Shown: positions 1 through 8,679 of the stretch, piece after piece
Layout of the letters: every line of letters starts with the position of its first letter
How positions within the stretch are numbered: the first letter of the stretch is position 1
DNA from: Enterospora canceri
Lineage: Eukaryota > Microsporidia > Enterocytozoonidae
DNA length: 64,000 nt
Assembly (NCBI GenBank): GCA_002087915.1
Contig: LWDP01000001.1
Span: 62,001-126,000 of the forward strand
Reading direction: 5' to 3'
Notes under the pieces: model-generated
The model's database searches: none
Seen by the model: only the letters and a program-made list of their open reading frames with translations
What the model was told of the DNA's origin: nothing
Position numbers and translations under genes: made by a program

Positions 1-96
1 GCCTTAAAATATTCCAAATATGAAACATGCACGAGACTAAAACATGGTTGATTCAGTCACTCCTAGTAATAATTATTAGGGTACTTGTTTATTTCC

Positions 97-651
97 CTAT
101 GCTGCTCTTATTATTGGGGTTGAAATTGACTCATTTGGGTCATGGAGTAGTTTTGGCGCCTCTTTCTCTTTACTATCGGTCTCTGTGCTTTCCTCGTCTG
201 GATTCTCGCTTTCTTCTTGCTCTGACTCATTCATCTCTATTTCCTCTTTACCAAAATCGTCTCTATGGACTCCAACAAATGTCTGATTTTTTCTATTGGA
301 TCCAGTATGACATTTTTCAAAGGTGAATGTGCCATTTGGACGCACTGTCAGGCAGTTGGTTTCTCCATTTTTGATGACGAATCCATCGGCTACTGAACTC
401 AGTGGAACGATTCTAAGCATTCGGGTTGGTATTTGACAGACTGAGAATTCATCATTGTAGCTGCAAAGAAAAGATGATTCTGTTTTGAGATAATTTTGGG
501 TGTAGCTGAGAAATACATTCAGGTTTCTTGATTGAATTTCATCCTTATCAAATAGTCCAACATCAAACCCATTAAGAGCAATGTATTTGTCACCAAATCG
601 TAAAGCAGTGTCGTAGAATTGGAGGCAAAGAGCAGTTGGAATGAATAACAT
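97..651 (-). CDS. Small secreted protein, ricin-B-lectin-like (copy A)
   Basis: 184 aa from the first ATG; upstream in-frame codons are non-ATG. The N-terminus (MLFIPTALCL) looks like a signal peptide. The mid region has the pattern C-L-T-V ... F-T-F-E-K-C ... N-Q-T-F near residues 100-125, reminiscent of one lobe of a ricin-type beta-trefoil. The C-terminal third is highly acidic (runs of E, S and D) and probably disordered. Two related proteins lie at 2525-3280 and 4602-5282. The CCC start motif of housekeeping genes is absent. The lectin assignment is inferred from the pattern; sugar binding is not shown. It may be a lineage-specific secreted protein without lectin activity. Confidence 0.55.
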   Translation of the reverse strand: MLFIPTALCLQFYDTALRFGDKYIALNGFDVGLFDKDEIQSRNLNVFLSYTQNYLKTESSFLCSYNDEFSVCQIPTRMLRIVPLSSVADGFVIKNGETNCLTVRPNGTFTFEKCHTGSNRKNQTFVGVHRDDFGKEEIEMNESEQEESENPDEESTETDSKEKEAPKLLHDPNESISTPIIRAA

Positions 652-683
652 ATGAGTTGTTATGTAGTTTGATTTGAAGAAAT

Positions 684-1883
684 CTAAAACAAATAACAAA
701 CAAAATGGTCAATCAGGAAAATGATCAGGAAGATCAGTGATTGCCAGGTGATGAGTGGAGTCAGGTGGTTGGAGAACGCGATTGGTCTTGCGTTTCTGTA
801 CAGTTCAAGCGTAGTTTGAGCGATATTGTCCCATAAGAATTCAGAGGCGATTTCATCCAAATTTTGGTTGATTTTTCTTGATTTGATAGCATTTTCAATT
901 TGAATTCTGATGTCACAGGCTGTGGGCTTACAGAAGAATAGACGATCTCTCCATTGCATTTCTGCTATTCCACCCACATTCGTAGTCACCACATCCATTC
1001 CACATGCAAGTGCTTCAACTACGACCATGCAGAAGCTCTCAGTCAGTGACGTATTCAGAAGAATGGAACTGTTACGCATCATTTCAGCCATTTCTGACTG
1101 ATTCAGACATCCATGCATGGTGACCTGATTGTGTAGATCGTGCTGGTCTATGGCACAGAGCAAGTCATCACGCATGTGTCCATCTCCAACAATCTCAACC
1201 TGTAAATTCTTATTTTTGCATATTTCAGGTAATGCCTCAATTAGGATGTTTACGCCCTTTCTATACTCCAATCTACCCATGAAGCACACTCTCGTTCTCT
1301 CTCCTTCTTTACAGGAGTATTTCTCATTTTTGTAGAATACGTTTGTATCCACTCCATTTGGAATTACGCTTAATTTGTCAGATTTGATGCATTTGAATCT
1401 GGTTTGGATGTTCTGTTTTGTTGCCTCAGAGACGCAGATGACTCCTGAAATACCATTCAGCACAAATCCAATGACTGTATCCGCCAGAATGCGCTCTAAC
1501 TTCCCCATGTCATATAATGAATGTTCTGTCAAAAATGTCCTTATTCCTAACTTTCTAGCGTGATATATCATTTCTAGTGTCATTGTACTGTGTGTTTGGT
1601 GGCCATGTACCACTTCTATGGCATTGTCAATCAATATTTGCCTATATAATTTGAATCCAATAAATAGACAGGGCCATGCCACGTTCCTACACATTATTGG
1701 AATATTCAGGTAAAACACTCTAATTCCTCTATAATGGACTATTCCTCTGCTTCCTCCTCTACCATGCGTCACCACAATGACCTGGTGTCCCATCTCTACG
1801 TATTTCAGTGCCATTGTCAAAATGTGAGTCTCAACCCCTCCCTTTTCCGGGTGGAACATGTCTGAGACCAGTGCAATTCTCAT
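684..1883 (-). CDS. PIGA: GPI N-acetylglucosaminyltransferase catalytic subunit (PIG-A/Gpi3)
   Basis: 399 aa, close to the usual 450-480 of the family. It transfers GlcNAc from UDP-GlcNAc to phosphatidylinositol on the cytosolic face of the ER, the first step of GPI-anchor synthesis. Visible features are the N-terminal GGVETH (residues 15-20), HGHQTHS, LTEHSLYDMG, the GT4 core SVIPNGVDTNVF, FMGRLEYRKG, and the nucleotide-binding segment around TSLTESFCMVVVEAL. A C-terminal hydrophobic anchor follows (LIFLIIFLIDHFV). The ATG at 1883 is preceded by AAGGGCC, and a TTG upstream in frame was rejected. It is head-to-head with uL11, with 29 bp between the start codons. Confidence 0.93.
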   Translation of the reverse strand: MRIALVSDMFHPEKGGVETHILTMALKYVEMGHQVIVVTHGRGGSRGIVHYRGIRVFYLNIPIMCRNVAWPCLFIGFKLYRQILIDNAIEVVHGHQTHSTMTLEMIYHARKLGIRTFLTEHSLYDMGKLERILADTVIGFVLNGISGVICVSEATKQNIQTRFKCIKSDKLSVIPNGVDTNVFYKNEKYSCKEGERTRVCFMGRLEYRKGVNILIEALPEICKNKNLQVEIVGDGHMRDDLLCAIDQHDLHNQVTMHGCLNQSEMAEMMRNSSILLNTSLTESFCMVVVEALACGMDVVTTNVGGIAEMQWRDRLFFCKPTACDIRIQIENAIKSRKINQNLDEIASEFLWDNIAQTTLELYRNARPIAFSNHLTPLITWQSLIFLIIFLIDHFVCYLF

Positions 1884-1912
1884 GGCCCTTCGTTTTATCA
1901 AATTTTACCCCA

Positions 1913-2464
1913 ATGGTTCTTCTGAGAGTACAAGATCCAAACAAGGAGTACATGATAGTTCGAGTATCAGGCGGAGAGCAGCCTGGACCAACATTCTCGC
2001 AGAAGGCAGGACAGATGAAGCTGAATGGAAAGGCCATTGCTGAGGACATCAAGAAGCTGACTGTGAAGGAGTTCAAGTTGCAGAAGGTGCATGTTGAAGT
2101 AGCAGCACAAAACAGGCAAGTTGAGTTGCGAATGGCACCGACCACTGCACAGCTGATCATCAGAGAGCTGAAAGAGAAGCGACTTCCAAAGAAGAAGGGA
2201 GCTGAAAAGGTTGATCAGACCCACGAGGGATCTCTGTCTTGGAAGAGTGTTCTAACCATCGTAGATGAAATACACGAAGATCGATCTCGATCCAATTCCA
2301 AAAAGGGCACTTTGAAGCAGATTCTGGGAACAGCACTTTCTGTAGGATGCACCATAGAAGAGCACGGCCCAAAGGAGGTTCTCGTTGCTCTGAATGCGAA
2401 TAAGACGGCATTGGCCACTCTTCTGGGTCTCTCTGCGTCCTCGTTGCCTGAATATCTCAATTAG
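1913..2464 (+). CDS. RPL12: 60S ribosomal protein uL11 (RPL12)
   Basis: 183 aa, slightly longer than the usual 165. It forms the base of the ribosomal stalk in the GTPase-associated centre. Recognisable segments are VRVSGGEQPGPT, AEDIKKLT with VHVEVAAQNRQVEL, TAQLIIRELKE at the end of the N-terminal domain, and KGTLKQILGTALSVGCTI in the C-terminal rRNA-binding domain. The start is the ATG at 1913, directly behind TTTTACCCCA. A longer GTG-initiated frame from 1808 overlaps PIG-A and is not credible. The C-terminus carries about 20 extra residues beyond the conserved core. Confidence 0.94.
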   Translation: MVLLRVQDPNKEYMIVRVSGGEQPGPTFSQKAGQMKLNGKAIAEDIKKLTVKEFKLQKVHVEVAAQNRQVELRMAPTTAQLIIRELKEKRLPKKKGAEKVDQTHEGSLSWKSVLTIVDEIHEDRSRSNSKKGTLKQILGTALSVGCTIEEHGPKEVLVALNANKTALATLLGLSASSLPEYLN

Positions 2465-2524
2465 TGCATAAAATATTTTCAAACTGTTTCACTTCCGCTA
2501 TTTCTTAGGGGATCTGGTTCGAAT

Positions 2525-3280
2525 ATGCTCAGATTTGTAGCAATTTTATTGGAAGCAGTTGAAGCAAGGGGTGGATGTGAAGAAAGAGGCAACATGGGTC
2601 GAAAGTATGGGCCAAGAATGGCAGGAAGAAGGAAGTGCCACCGAGACAAGGACGATTCCGTCTTGGACGGGATTCTTGATAACACAAACACAGACTACTG
2701 CGTATTTGGGCCAATTTCAAAGAATCCAAATGGGACATTCAGTTTTGGAGACAAATTGTGCATAGATCCAGATCAACACATCTACAAATGCCAGGATGGA
2801 ATTGATTTGGATTTCAAGAAGGTCTGGAACTGCGACAACTTCGTGATTCAGGAGCAGATTTCCGGAAAGTGTCTGGTGCGCGATGATGGAAAGTACTTCC
2901 TAGGCAGCTGTGATACGTGTTTGAATAACACATTCTTCAACCTGACTGATCAGTGTCTGAAGCCGAATATCGAGGATACGATTGGAACATTGCTCTGTGA
3001 CGAGATAAACAAGTCATTCAATACGAAGCAGAAGAGGCGAAACAGGGGCACGCCTCTCTGTAAGCTGATGGACATCCAGGACGAGTTGGAGGACTCGATT
3101 GAAGACGTTCTGAAGCCAACGGGCCTGAGAAAGTTGACTGTGAAAATAGACAAAAATGGGCCAGGATACGACCGATTTGTGGGCAACGTGTTGGACCGTC
3201 TTGTGGGGCCAAATGACTGCGACCAGCATCTTTTCAGAAGCACGGTCTTCAGAAACAGCAGACGCAGAAGAAAATGCTGA
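2525..3280 (+). CDS. Secreted protein, ricin-B-lectin-like (copy B)
   Basis: 251 aa. The N-terminus (MLRFVAILLEAVEARGG) resembles a short signal peptide. It is cysteine-rich in the middle (Cys about every 10-20 residues between residues 58 and 160), suggesting disulfides in a secreted domain. The segment SGKCLVRDDGKYFLGSCD ... LNNTFF matches the C-L-x-(V/R)...C...(Q/N)-x-F spacing seen in copies A and C. The C-terminal half is basic and ends in RRRRKC. AGGGG lies 12 nt before the ATG. The beta-trefoil reading is inference; no substrate or partner is evident. Confidence 0.55.
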   Translation: MLRFVAILLEAVEARGGCEERGNMGRKYGPRMAGRRKCHRDKDDSVLDGILDNTNTDYCVFGPISKNPNGTFSFGDKLCIDPDQHIYKCQDGIDLDFKKVWNCDNFVIQEQISGKCLVRDDGKYFLGSCDTCLNNTFFNLTDQCLKPNIEDTIGTLLCDEINKSFNTKQKRRNRGTPLCKLMDIQDELEDSIEDVLKPTGLRKLTVKIDKNGPGYDRFVGNVLDRLVGPNDCDQHLFRSTVFRNSRRRRKC

Positions 3281-3292
3281 GAAACAGCTCTT

Positions 3293-4453
3293 TTACTTGT
3301 TTTTTGAGTAGATTTCACGTACTGCAAATGTGAGGACTCCAATCACGCCTACAAGGACAACAACGTACTGCATGTACGCGTGATTGCTGCTCTGATCCTC
3401 TTTCATTGTGCCTAAAACGTGGTCGAAGTCGAGAATCGCCCTTTTCAGCTGACTCATTTTTATGTCCAATTCGTTCACTCTTTTGGTGACTCCTGCGCTG
3501 CTACGACTCACCTTTGCATCGCGAATCTCCTCGATCTTCTTCCCAAAGTTCTTCAGATCCTTCAGAATCTCGTTCCTGGCCAGATGAATCACGGTGTCTG
3601 GTAGCTCACCAAGCGACTTCCTCGTCAGGAACTCAACCAGCTCAATTTTGTGAATGAGCTCCTTCACGTCGCCGTCTCCGTGCCTGATCTCTGCTGCTCC
3701 TCGCGCATTGCTGTCCACCGCAGGCGTATGCGACTTGTAGATGCTGTAGTCTCCAACTTCATCGCGTCTGTAGAACGTGGCATCCTTCAGAACAAATGCC
3801 TTAGAAGATGAAGCATTTTTGTAGTTTGCGATTATTCCAAAATACTTCCCAGGCTTATTGGCTTCCATTGGATTTGCAAGTCTGAAGAAGTCGTAAACCA
3901 GCTTGTCTCCACTGTACAATTCGAGTTTCAGGTTCATGGCTGTTGCTATTGCCTTCAGAGTCAGCTCCTTGGCTCCAGCCAGTCTCCTTGGATTCAATGA
4001 GTCTCTTTTTGTCATGTATTCAGTCATGTCTTTCAACTCCTCTGTCCCGTCATTTCTGACGAAAACAACGTCAGCTGCCTTCCCCTTGAACTCTATTCCC
4101 CACGTGTATCCATCAAACTTGCTCATTCCACCGTTATGTGGACCAATTTCAGTCTTCTTGTCTGTGTAGTACAAGTAGATTCCAGCCACCTCACGTGTGT
4201 CCAAATCGGGCACGTCGAACGTAACAGACATCGACCAGTTCTCTGTCTCGTTCTTATCCTCCCAACGGACCAAGGATGATGCTGATACGCTCGATCTCAG
4301 AAAGAGCCTATCTTTTTTTACTAGCGTATTGTACAGCCCAATATTTGGAATATTTCGATTTGGCTTATACTCGAAAGTGTGGTCCACATCCTCCATGATA
4401 CCATCTCCCATTGACTTGATTGCATATGCATTTAATATGCTAAGTAGCACCAT
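3293..4453 (-). CDS. L-type lectin cargo receptor (ERGIC-53/VIP36/Emp46-47 family)
   Basis: 386 aa type I membrane protein. It has a hydrophobic N-terminal leader (MVLLSILNAYA), then a leguminous-type lectin domain at about residues 30-235 containing DVPDLDTREVAGIYLYYTD, HNGGMSKFDGYTWGIEFKG and KPGKYFGIIANYKN. A charged, probably helical stalk follows, then a membrane span near residues 358-380 (VVVLVGVIGVLTFAV) and the short cytosolic tail REIYSKNK. Family members carry glycoproteins between ER and Golgi; the lysines in the tail could serve retrieval. It lies tail-to-tail with copy B and 148 bp from copy C, giving a secretory gene neighbourhood. No CCC start motif is seen. Confidence 0.8.
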   Translation of the reverse strand: MVLLSILNAYAIKSMGDGIMEDVDHTFEYKPNRNIPNIGLYNTLVKKDRLFLRSSVSASSLVRWEDKNETENWSMSVTFDVPDLDTREVAGIYLYYTDKKTEIGPHNGGMSKFDGYTWGIEFKGKAADVVFVRNDGTEELKDMTEYMTKRDSLNPRRLAGAKELTLKAIATAMNLKLELYSGDKLVYDFFRLANPMEANKPGKYFGIIANYKNASSSKAFVLKDATFYRRDEVGDYSIYKSHTPAVDSNARGAAEIRHGDGDVKELIHKIELVEFLTRKSLGELPDTVIHLARNEILKDLKNFGKKIEEIRDAKVSRSSAGVTKRVNELDIKMSQLKRAILDFDHVLGTMKEDQSSNHAYMQYVVVLVGVIGVLTFAVREIYSKNK

Positions 4454-4601
4454 GAATTGATAACAGCCATCAATTTATAATGAACCTGAAACAATTAATA
4501 AACATTGATCTATAAATAAATCATGTGTTCAATCAGTTACCCTAAAACAGGTAGTAAACAACCTAAAACACGAGAATAAAAGCTGATTTACAAACATAAA
4601 C
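4454..4601. promoter_or_regulatory. Divergent intergenic region between lectin receptor and copy C
   Basis: AT-rich 148-bp gap between divergently transcribed genes. It contains the 9-mer CCTAAAACA twice, near 4544 and 4562, each fitting the CCTAAA-like start motif of other genes but 40-60 nt from the ATG of the downstream gene. No RNA gene is apparent. Control of both genes from here is inferred only from position. Confidence 0.3.
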
Positions 4602-5282
4602 ATGAGATTGGGGTATTTGACCACGATGATTGGAGCAGCACAGGCCAGGACACTGATTGTGCCTAAGAAACACAAGAATCACAGACTGAGTTTATCTCAG
4701 AATGTGCCAGTGTTGATAAACAGCGCAATGCACTCACAAACACTCGGTGAAGACCATTTTAAGATCCCAGATGACTATTCGTTCCTATCGAATGATATTG
4801 GATCAGTATGTGAGTTGAAAGGAGAGAAGAGAATCAAGGTCTGCAGCAACCAGGAAGATAGGAATCCATGGAAGATCGTTGATACGATCAGGGAGGTGCG
4901 CTTCAGGAACATTGATAACAAGTGTGTTGCGGTAGGAGACCACAATGCGAAAGATGACAGTTATTCGATACAGTTGTCACCTTGTGATGATAGAAGCATG
5001 GACCAGGTCTTTATTCTAAACAGGGAGCATGCAACCAATTTGAAGCCAACGAAGACGGTGGAGATGACGAAGGCTGAGACGTACATTGCGCCTGAGGAGA
5101 CACCAAGGGGCGTGAAGCGAAAGAAGGTCTACGCTGGAAAGAACACGGATTCTGAGCAGTCATTTGAGTCAGAGGTGAACAGTTTGATCAAAAGAAAGAG
5201 AAACAGCTACGACACGATCATGGGGAAGGCAAGTGGAACCCAGACTGTGCATGGAGATGGAATGGGTGGATTTGAAGAGTAA
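4602..5282 (+). CDS. Secreted protein, ricin-B-lectin-like (copy C)
   Basis: 226 aa. The N-terminus (MRLGYLTTMIGAAQA) is a plausible signal peptide. Residues about 60-145 hold SVCELKGEKRIKVCSN and NKCVAVGDHNAKDD ... LSPCDD ... DQVFIL, the same C-x-x-V ... C ... Q-x-F spacing as copies A and B and closest of the three to a ricin-type QxW-like repeat. The C-terminal third is basic (RGVKRKKVYAGK) and likely disordered. The start ATG follows AAACATAAAC without a CCC motif. Three related genes within 5 kb imply local duplication followed by strong divergence. Confidence 0.55.
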   Translation: MRLGYLTTMIGAAQARTLIVPKKHKNHRLSLSQNVPVLINSAMHSQTLGEDHFKIPDDYSFLSNDIGSVCELKGEKRIKVCSNQEDRNPWKIVDTIREVRFRNIDNKCVAVGDHNAKDDSYSIQLSPCDDRSMDQVFILNREHATNLKPTKTVEMTKAETYIAPEETPRGVKRKKVYAGKNTDSEQSFESEVNSLIKRKRNSYDTIMGKASGTQTVHGDGMGGFEE

Positions 5283-5408
5283 TTTGAATACAAATTATCT
5301 AAATGATTTGGTAGAGTATTTGTTGTTATCCTGGGTGGAGTGCCTCTGTAAGAGACCCATAGAAATTAAAGTTAGTGCAATATTCAAAGGATCAAAAACA
5401 ATACCCCC

Positions 5409-7778
5409 ATGTCAAATAATAAATTAGACAGTAATAATAAAGTGGAGAAGGAGACTGAAGATGGAGGAATTCAGAAGAGGATGAAACAGGATGATTCTGC
5501 CCCAGGGAGGGCGCCTGAGACGGCTGAAGAGGACGGTGAAATTAATTTGGATGAGAAGGCGGAACAGAGCAACGTGGAATCTGAGGAGGCCGATGAAGGG
5601 GACTTCTGCGAGACACGAAGTGGAAACGAGCAGCCTGCGACTGAGGCGGTGCCAAACAGGCCGCAACTTTCTGGGCCTGGGGCCATGCGATACGGAGAGA
5701 CGCGGAACTCACCGGATGACGCTGATCTGACGGATGCGATGGTCTTCCTGAACCGAATCAAAGAGGACTACGCCCACGACGTGGGCGTCTACGACCAGTT
5801 TCTGGAGACGATGCGGGACTTCAAATTTGGGAAGGTGGACTCGACCGACGTGTGCAAACGAATCAAAATTCTGTTCAAGGACAATGCCCACCTGATCAGG
5901 TCATTTGAGGAGTATTTGCCACACCACCTGAAAATGAGTGGAAAGCCCCCTGTGGTGGCAGCACCAAGGCAGATGCCACCACCAGGCGCATTCCATGCGC
6001 CTGCGGCCGAGGCGTTCTATCGCCCGCCCTACGCCCAGCCTCGCCCATTTCCAATTCAGCCCAGGCCTCCTCGCCCGTACCAGCCCATTCCAGCCCACCC
6101 GATGGCTCTGCCCCAAAAAGGCGCCTATTTTCCAGGAGAGCAGCCCTACAAAAAAGACAGGCAAAGGGCATTCATCGAAAAGTTGAAAAAGAAGTATTCG
6201 CCAAACAACACGATCTACAGCAACATCATCGATGCGATGCTGAACCAGCACATCGACGTCGACTCGCTGCTTCGCTACGTCAGGACGCTCCTGAAGGACG
6301 ACCACGAGCTGTTTGAGGAGTTCAAGGCCTGTTGTGATCCAGAACACAGGCAGATCGACAAGTTGCCTAGGGGAACACGAGAGAAGCTTGTTCTTGATAA
6401 AATCAGGCACATCATGAACGAGAAGGGGCTTACGCCCTACTTTGCAATGGCACTGAATTTCTACAACCAGGCCCTGATTTCAGGCGAGAAGCTCTTTTTT
6501 CTGATTGGGCAGCTGATCGACAACGACGAGTACGTCGCAGAGCTGAAGAACTTCCTGAAGTGGGCGCCAGAGAGGCGGAAGACGGCGCCGGAGCAGCCTG
6601 GGCTGGTTGGGTCCTATGCGCCTCGGGCTTCGCCTGAGAAGAAGCACACGGCCATGGGCCGTGTGCTGAACGACAAGTTCTACAGCGTGAACACGCACGT
6701 GTCCGAGGACGACGTCTACGTCTTCAGGCAGAAGAACGCGTCTGAGGAGTTTCTGGTGCGAATTGGAGACGACCGCTCCGAGTTCGACGTGCAGATCCAG
6801 CGCCTGAAGTTCTTCATCTGCCGCCTCATGAAGCTGCATGCGCTGCTTCCTGAAGCAGGAAGAGAAATAGAAATCGGTGACGTGGACATGTCACCTGGGA
6901 TTCTGAAAGATGTCCTGCGCATGATTTATGGGGATGAGGCAACTGGGATGCTTGAAAAGATGCTTCAGGGGGGCAAGAACGTGATTCCGAGGATCATAAG
7001 GCGATGCTGCGTGGTCTACAAGGAGTTTCTGACGAGACAGAGGGAGAACAGACTCAACTGGCGCATTTCGATTGAGGCGCACTACTTCAAGGCCTACGAC
7101 TTTGCTGGAATCGAGTACAGGAACGACGAGAGAGGCAACCTGAACATGAAGCACCTGAAGCGAATCAGCAGGGACCAGTTCGACGTGCGAGTTGGCAGCC
7201 GCGACAGCGTCCGCTTCGTCCACGGCCTCGTCGAGAAGTTCGTTCTCTCAAACTACAACCCAAGCAAGAGAGTGACCGTGGAGCAGAAGACGGAATTCTT
7301 CGAAAACGTCCTAACCAACATTCTCGCCAAGACATTCGAGTATTCAGTCAGCCTGGAATACTACGCCCTCTACTTCTACATTCTGACGCTCTATACGCGA
7401 TTTGAGGAGATGCGTGGGCTTCAGGTGCGCCTGGAGGCGCCCTCTGCCGTTGCTCTCCGCCTTGGGCTCGTCGAGCCAGCGGCCTACGACGACCCAGTCA
7501 AGGCCGTCTTCGACCTGAGCATGCGACTGGCGTCGAGGGAGATCGACTCGGACGCCTACGAGGAGCAGATCCGCATCTACACGAAGACACGTGGCTACAA
7601 GTTGTACAATTTGAAGAAGTTCCTGGGCAAAATTGACAAGTTGGCCATTTCAATCATAGAGAAGTCAATGGACAAGAATGATGAGGGAATGGATCTGTTC
7701 CACATCCAGAAGGAGAATCACGTGATAATGATGAAGAGAGGCGAGAATGCAACAATATCAGAAGATGGCTTGGAATAG
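5409..7778 (+). CDS. SIN3: SIN3-family transcriptional corepressor
   Basis: 789 aa, shorter than yeast Sin3 (about 1,500). Sin3 scaffolds histone deacetylase complexes through paired amphipathic helix (PAH) domains. PAH1 is clear at about residues 105-170 (DAMVFLNRIKEDYAHDVGVYDQFLETMRDFK). PAH2 is at about 254-320 (FIEKLKKKYSPNNTIYSNII), after a proline-rich linker (roughly 175-245). A third weaker PAH-like segment is near 340-385. The C-terminal half corresponds in position to the HDAC-interacting region but is divergent. The N-terminus is acidic. ATACCCCC lies immediately before the ATG. The coding sequence is GC-richer than most neighbours. Confidence 0.85.
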   Translation: MSNNKLDSNNKVEKETEDGGIQKRMKQDDSAPGRAPETAEEDGEINLDEKAEQSNVESEEADEGDFCETRSGNEQPATEAVPNRPQLSGPGAMRYGETRNSPDDADLTDAMVFLNRIKEDYAHDVGVYDQFLETMRDFKFGKVDSTDVCKRIKILFKDNAHLIRSFEEYLPHHLKMSGKPPVVAAPRQMPPPGAFHAPAAEAFYRPPYAQPRPFPIQPRPPRPYQPIPAHPMALPQKGAYFPGEQPYKKDRQRAFIEKLKKKYSPNNTIYSNIIDAMLNQHIDVDSLLRYVRTLLKDDHELFEEFKACCDPEHRQIDKLPRGTREKLVLDKIRHIMNEKGLTPYFAMALNFYNQALISGEKLFFLIGQLIDNDEYVAELKNFLKWAPERRKTAPEQPGLVGSYAPRASPEKKHTAMGRVLNDKFYSVNTHVSEDDVYVFRQKNASEEFLVRIGDDRSEFDVQIQRLKFFICRLMKLHALLPEAGREIEIGDVDMSPGILKDVLRMIYGDEATGMLEKMLQGGKNVIPRIIRRCCVVYKEFLTRQRENRLNWRISIEAHYFKAYDFAGIEYRNDERGNLNMKHLKRISRDQFDVRVGSRDSVRFVHGLVEKFVLSNYNPSKRVTVEQKTEFFENVLTNILAKTFEYSVSLEYYALYFYILTLYTRFEEMRGLQVRLEAPSAVALRLGLVEPAAYDDPVKAVFDLSMRLASREIDSDAYEEQIRIYTKTRGYKLYNLKKFLGKIDKLAISIIEKSMDKNDEGMDLFHIQKENHVIMMKRGENATISEDGLE

Positions 7779-7821
7779 TAAAGTGGTTTACCATGGTGGT
7801 GTTATATTTATGAATTACATT

Positions 7822-8625
7822 TCAGGAGAGCAGTGGCTTGATGAAGACGCCGTAGACGAACAGGCCCAGGCAGATGAAAATGACCAGGAATATCGATCCA
7901 AAGAGGCGAGCAAACCAGTTGCGTCTCTCCTGGTAGACACGGGCCCGTCTGAGTTCACCTTCTGCATTCTCGGCATTCTCAGCCGCATCCTCCATGTTCA
8001 GCACCAGCTGATCAACCCGGTTTGCATCAGCCTGAACCAATTTATCGATTTCTGATATCAGTTCAACGAGCTGGTTGATCTTTTCGGCAATTCGTTCGAT
8101 GTGGTCCTTTCTTTGACGTGCCTCAATCAGAATATTCTTGCACGAAGTGGATCCAAGGGACATTGCTGCATTCAGCATCTCCTCTGCCTTCTCTGGGTCA
8201 TCCAACTCCTCTAACTCCGCCTCAGTTGCGTCTGGCCGTGCTATCAGGTACGTCTCCTTCAGTCGCGACTTCTCTCTCTGTTTGAAGGCGTATTGGACAT
8301 TCTGAAAATGCTTCAGGGTCTCAGAGAGCTTCTTCCCAAGTGACGCAATGTGGCTCTCGCGAAGGTCTACGACGTACTTGTTCGCGCCACTCTGCTTCAT
8401 CTTCCTCGTCTCAGCCGATGCCACCGTCAGAAACTCCTTGATTTGATTGGACGTGTGCGTAAACACTGAAATGATTCCGTCTATCTTCATGTCGATGCTC
8501 TGCTCCTGCTCCTGCGTGTGAATCCCAGTCTGTTTCGTCCTCATGTTCTTGTCCAGTTCTGAAATGTACGTTTCAAGGTGCCTGAAGTCACTTTGTGTCT
8601 TCTTGCACGCAGTCAGGAAGTCCAT
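7822..8625 (-). CDS. Syntaxin-like t-SNARE, tandem copy 1
   Basis: 267 aa. The N-terminal region is a helical bundle of syntaxin (Habc) type, including QYAFKQREKSRLKETYLIARPD, the usual lead-in to the linker. The SNARE helix runs about 172-235 and a C-terminal membrane anchor 242-263 (LFGSIFLVIFICLGLFVYGVF). Syntaxins of this kind (Sso1/syntaxin-1) drive fusion at the plasma membrane. By alignment of LVQADANRVDQL with the canonical zero-layer segment, Asp200 occupies the position normally held by Gln. The next gene upstream (8680-9504) is a full-length paralog, so this is a tandem duplication. ATG follows TATCTCCTTT. Confidence 0.85.
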   Translation of the reverse strand: MDFLTACKKTQSDFRHLETYISELDKNMRTKQTGIHTQEQEQSIDMKIDGIISVFTHTSNQIKEFLTVASAETRKMKQSGANKYVVDLRESHIASLGKKLSETLKHFQNVQYAFKQREKSRLKETYLIARPDATEAELEELDDPEKAEEMLNAAMSLGSTSCKNILIEARQRKDHIERIAEKINQLVELISEIDKLVQADANRVDQLVLNMEDAAENAENAEGELRRARVYQERRNWFARLFGSIFLVIFICLGLFVYGVFIKPLLS

Positions 8626-8679
8626 AAAGGAGATAAAGAAAACAATTTAGAAAATGCTCAAATAACTTAGCAGAGGCAG

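Noticed and set aside
27..326. 99-codon plus-strand frame at the window start
   Set aside because: It overlaps the secreted protein gene on the other strand, has no start motif, and its sequence shows no domain.
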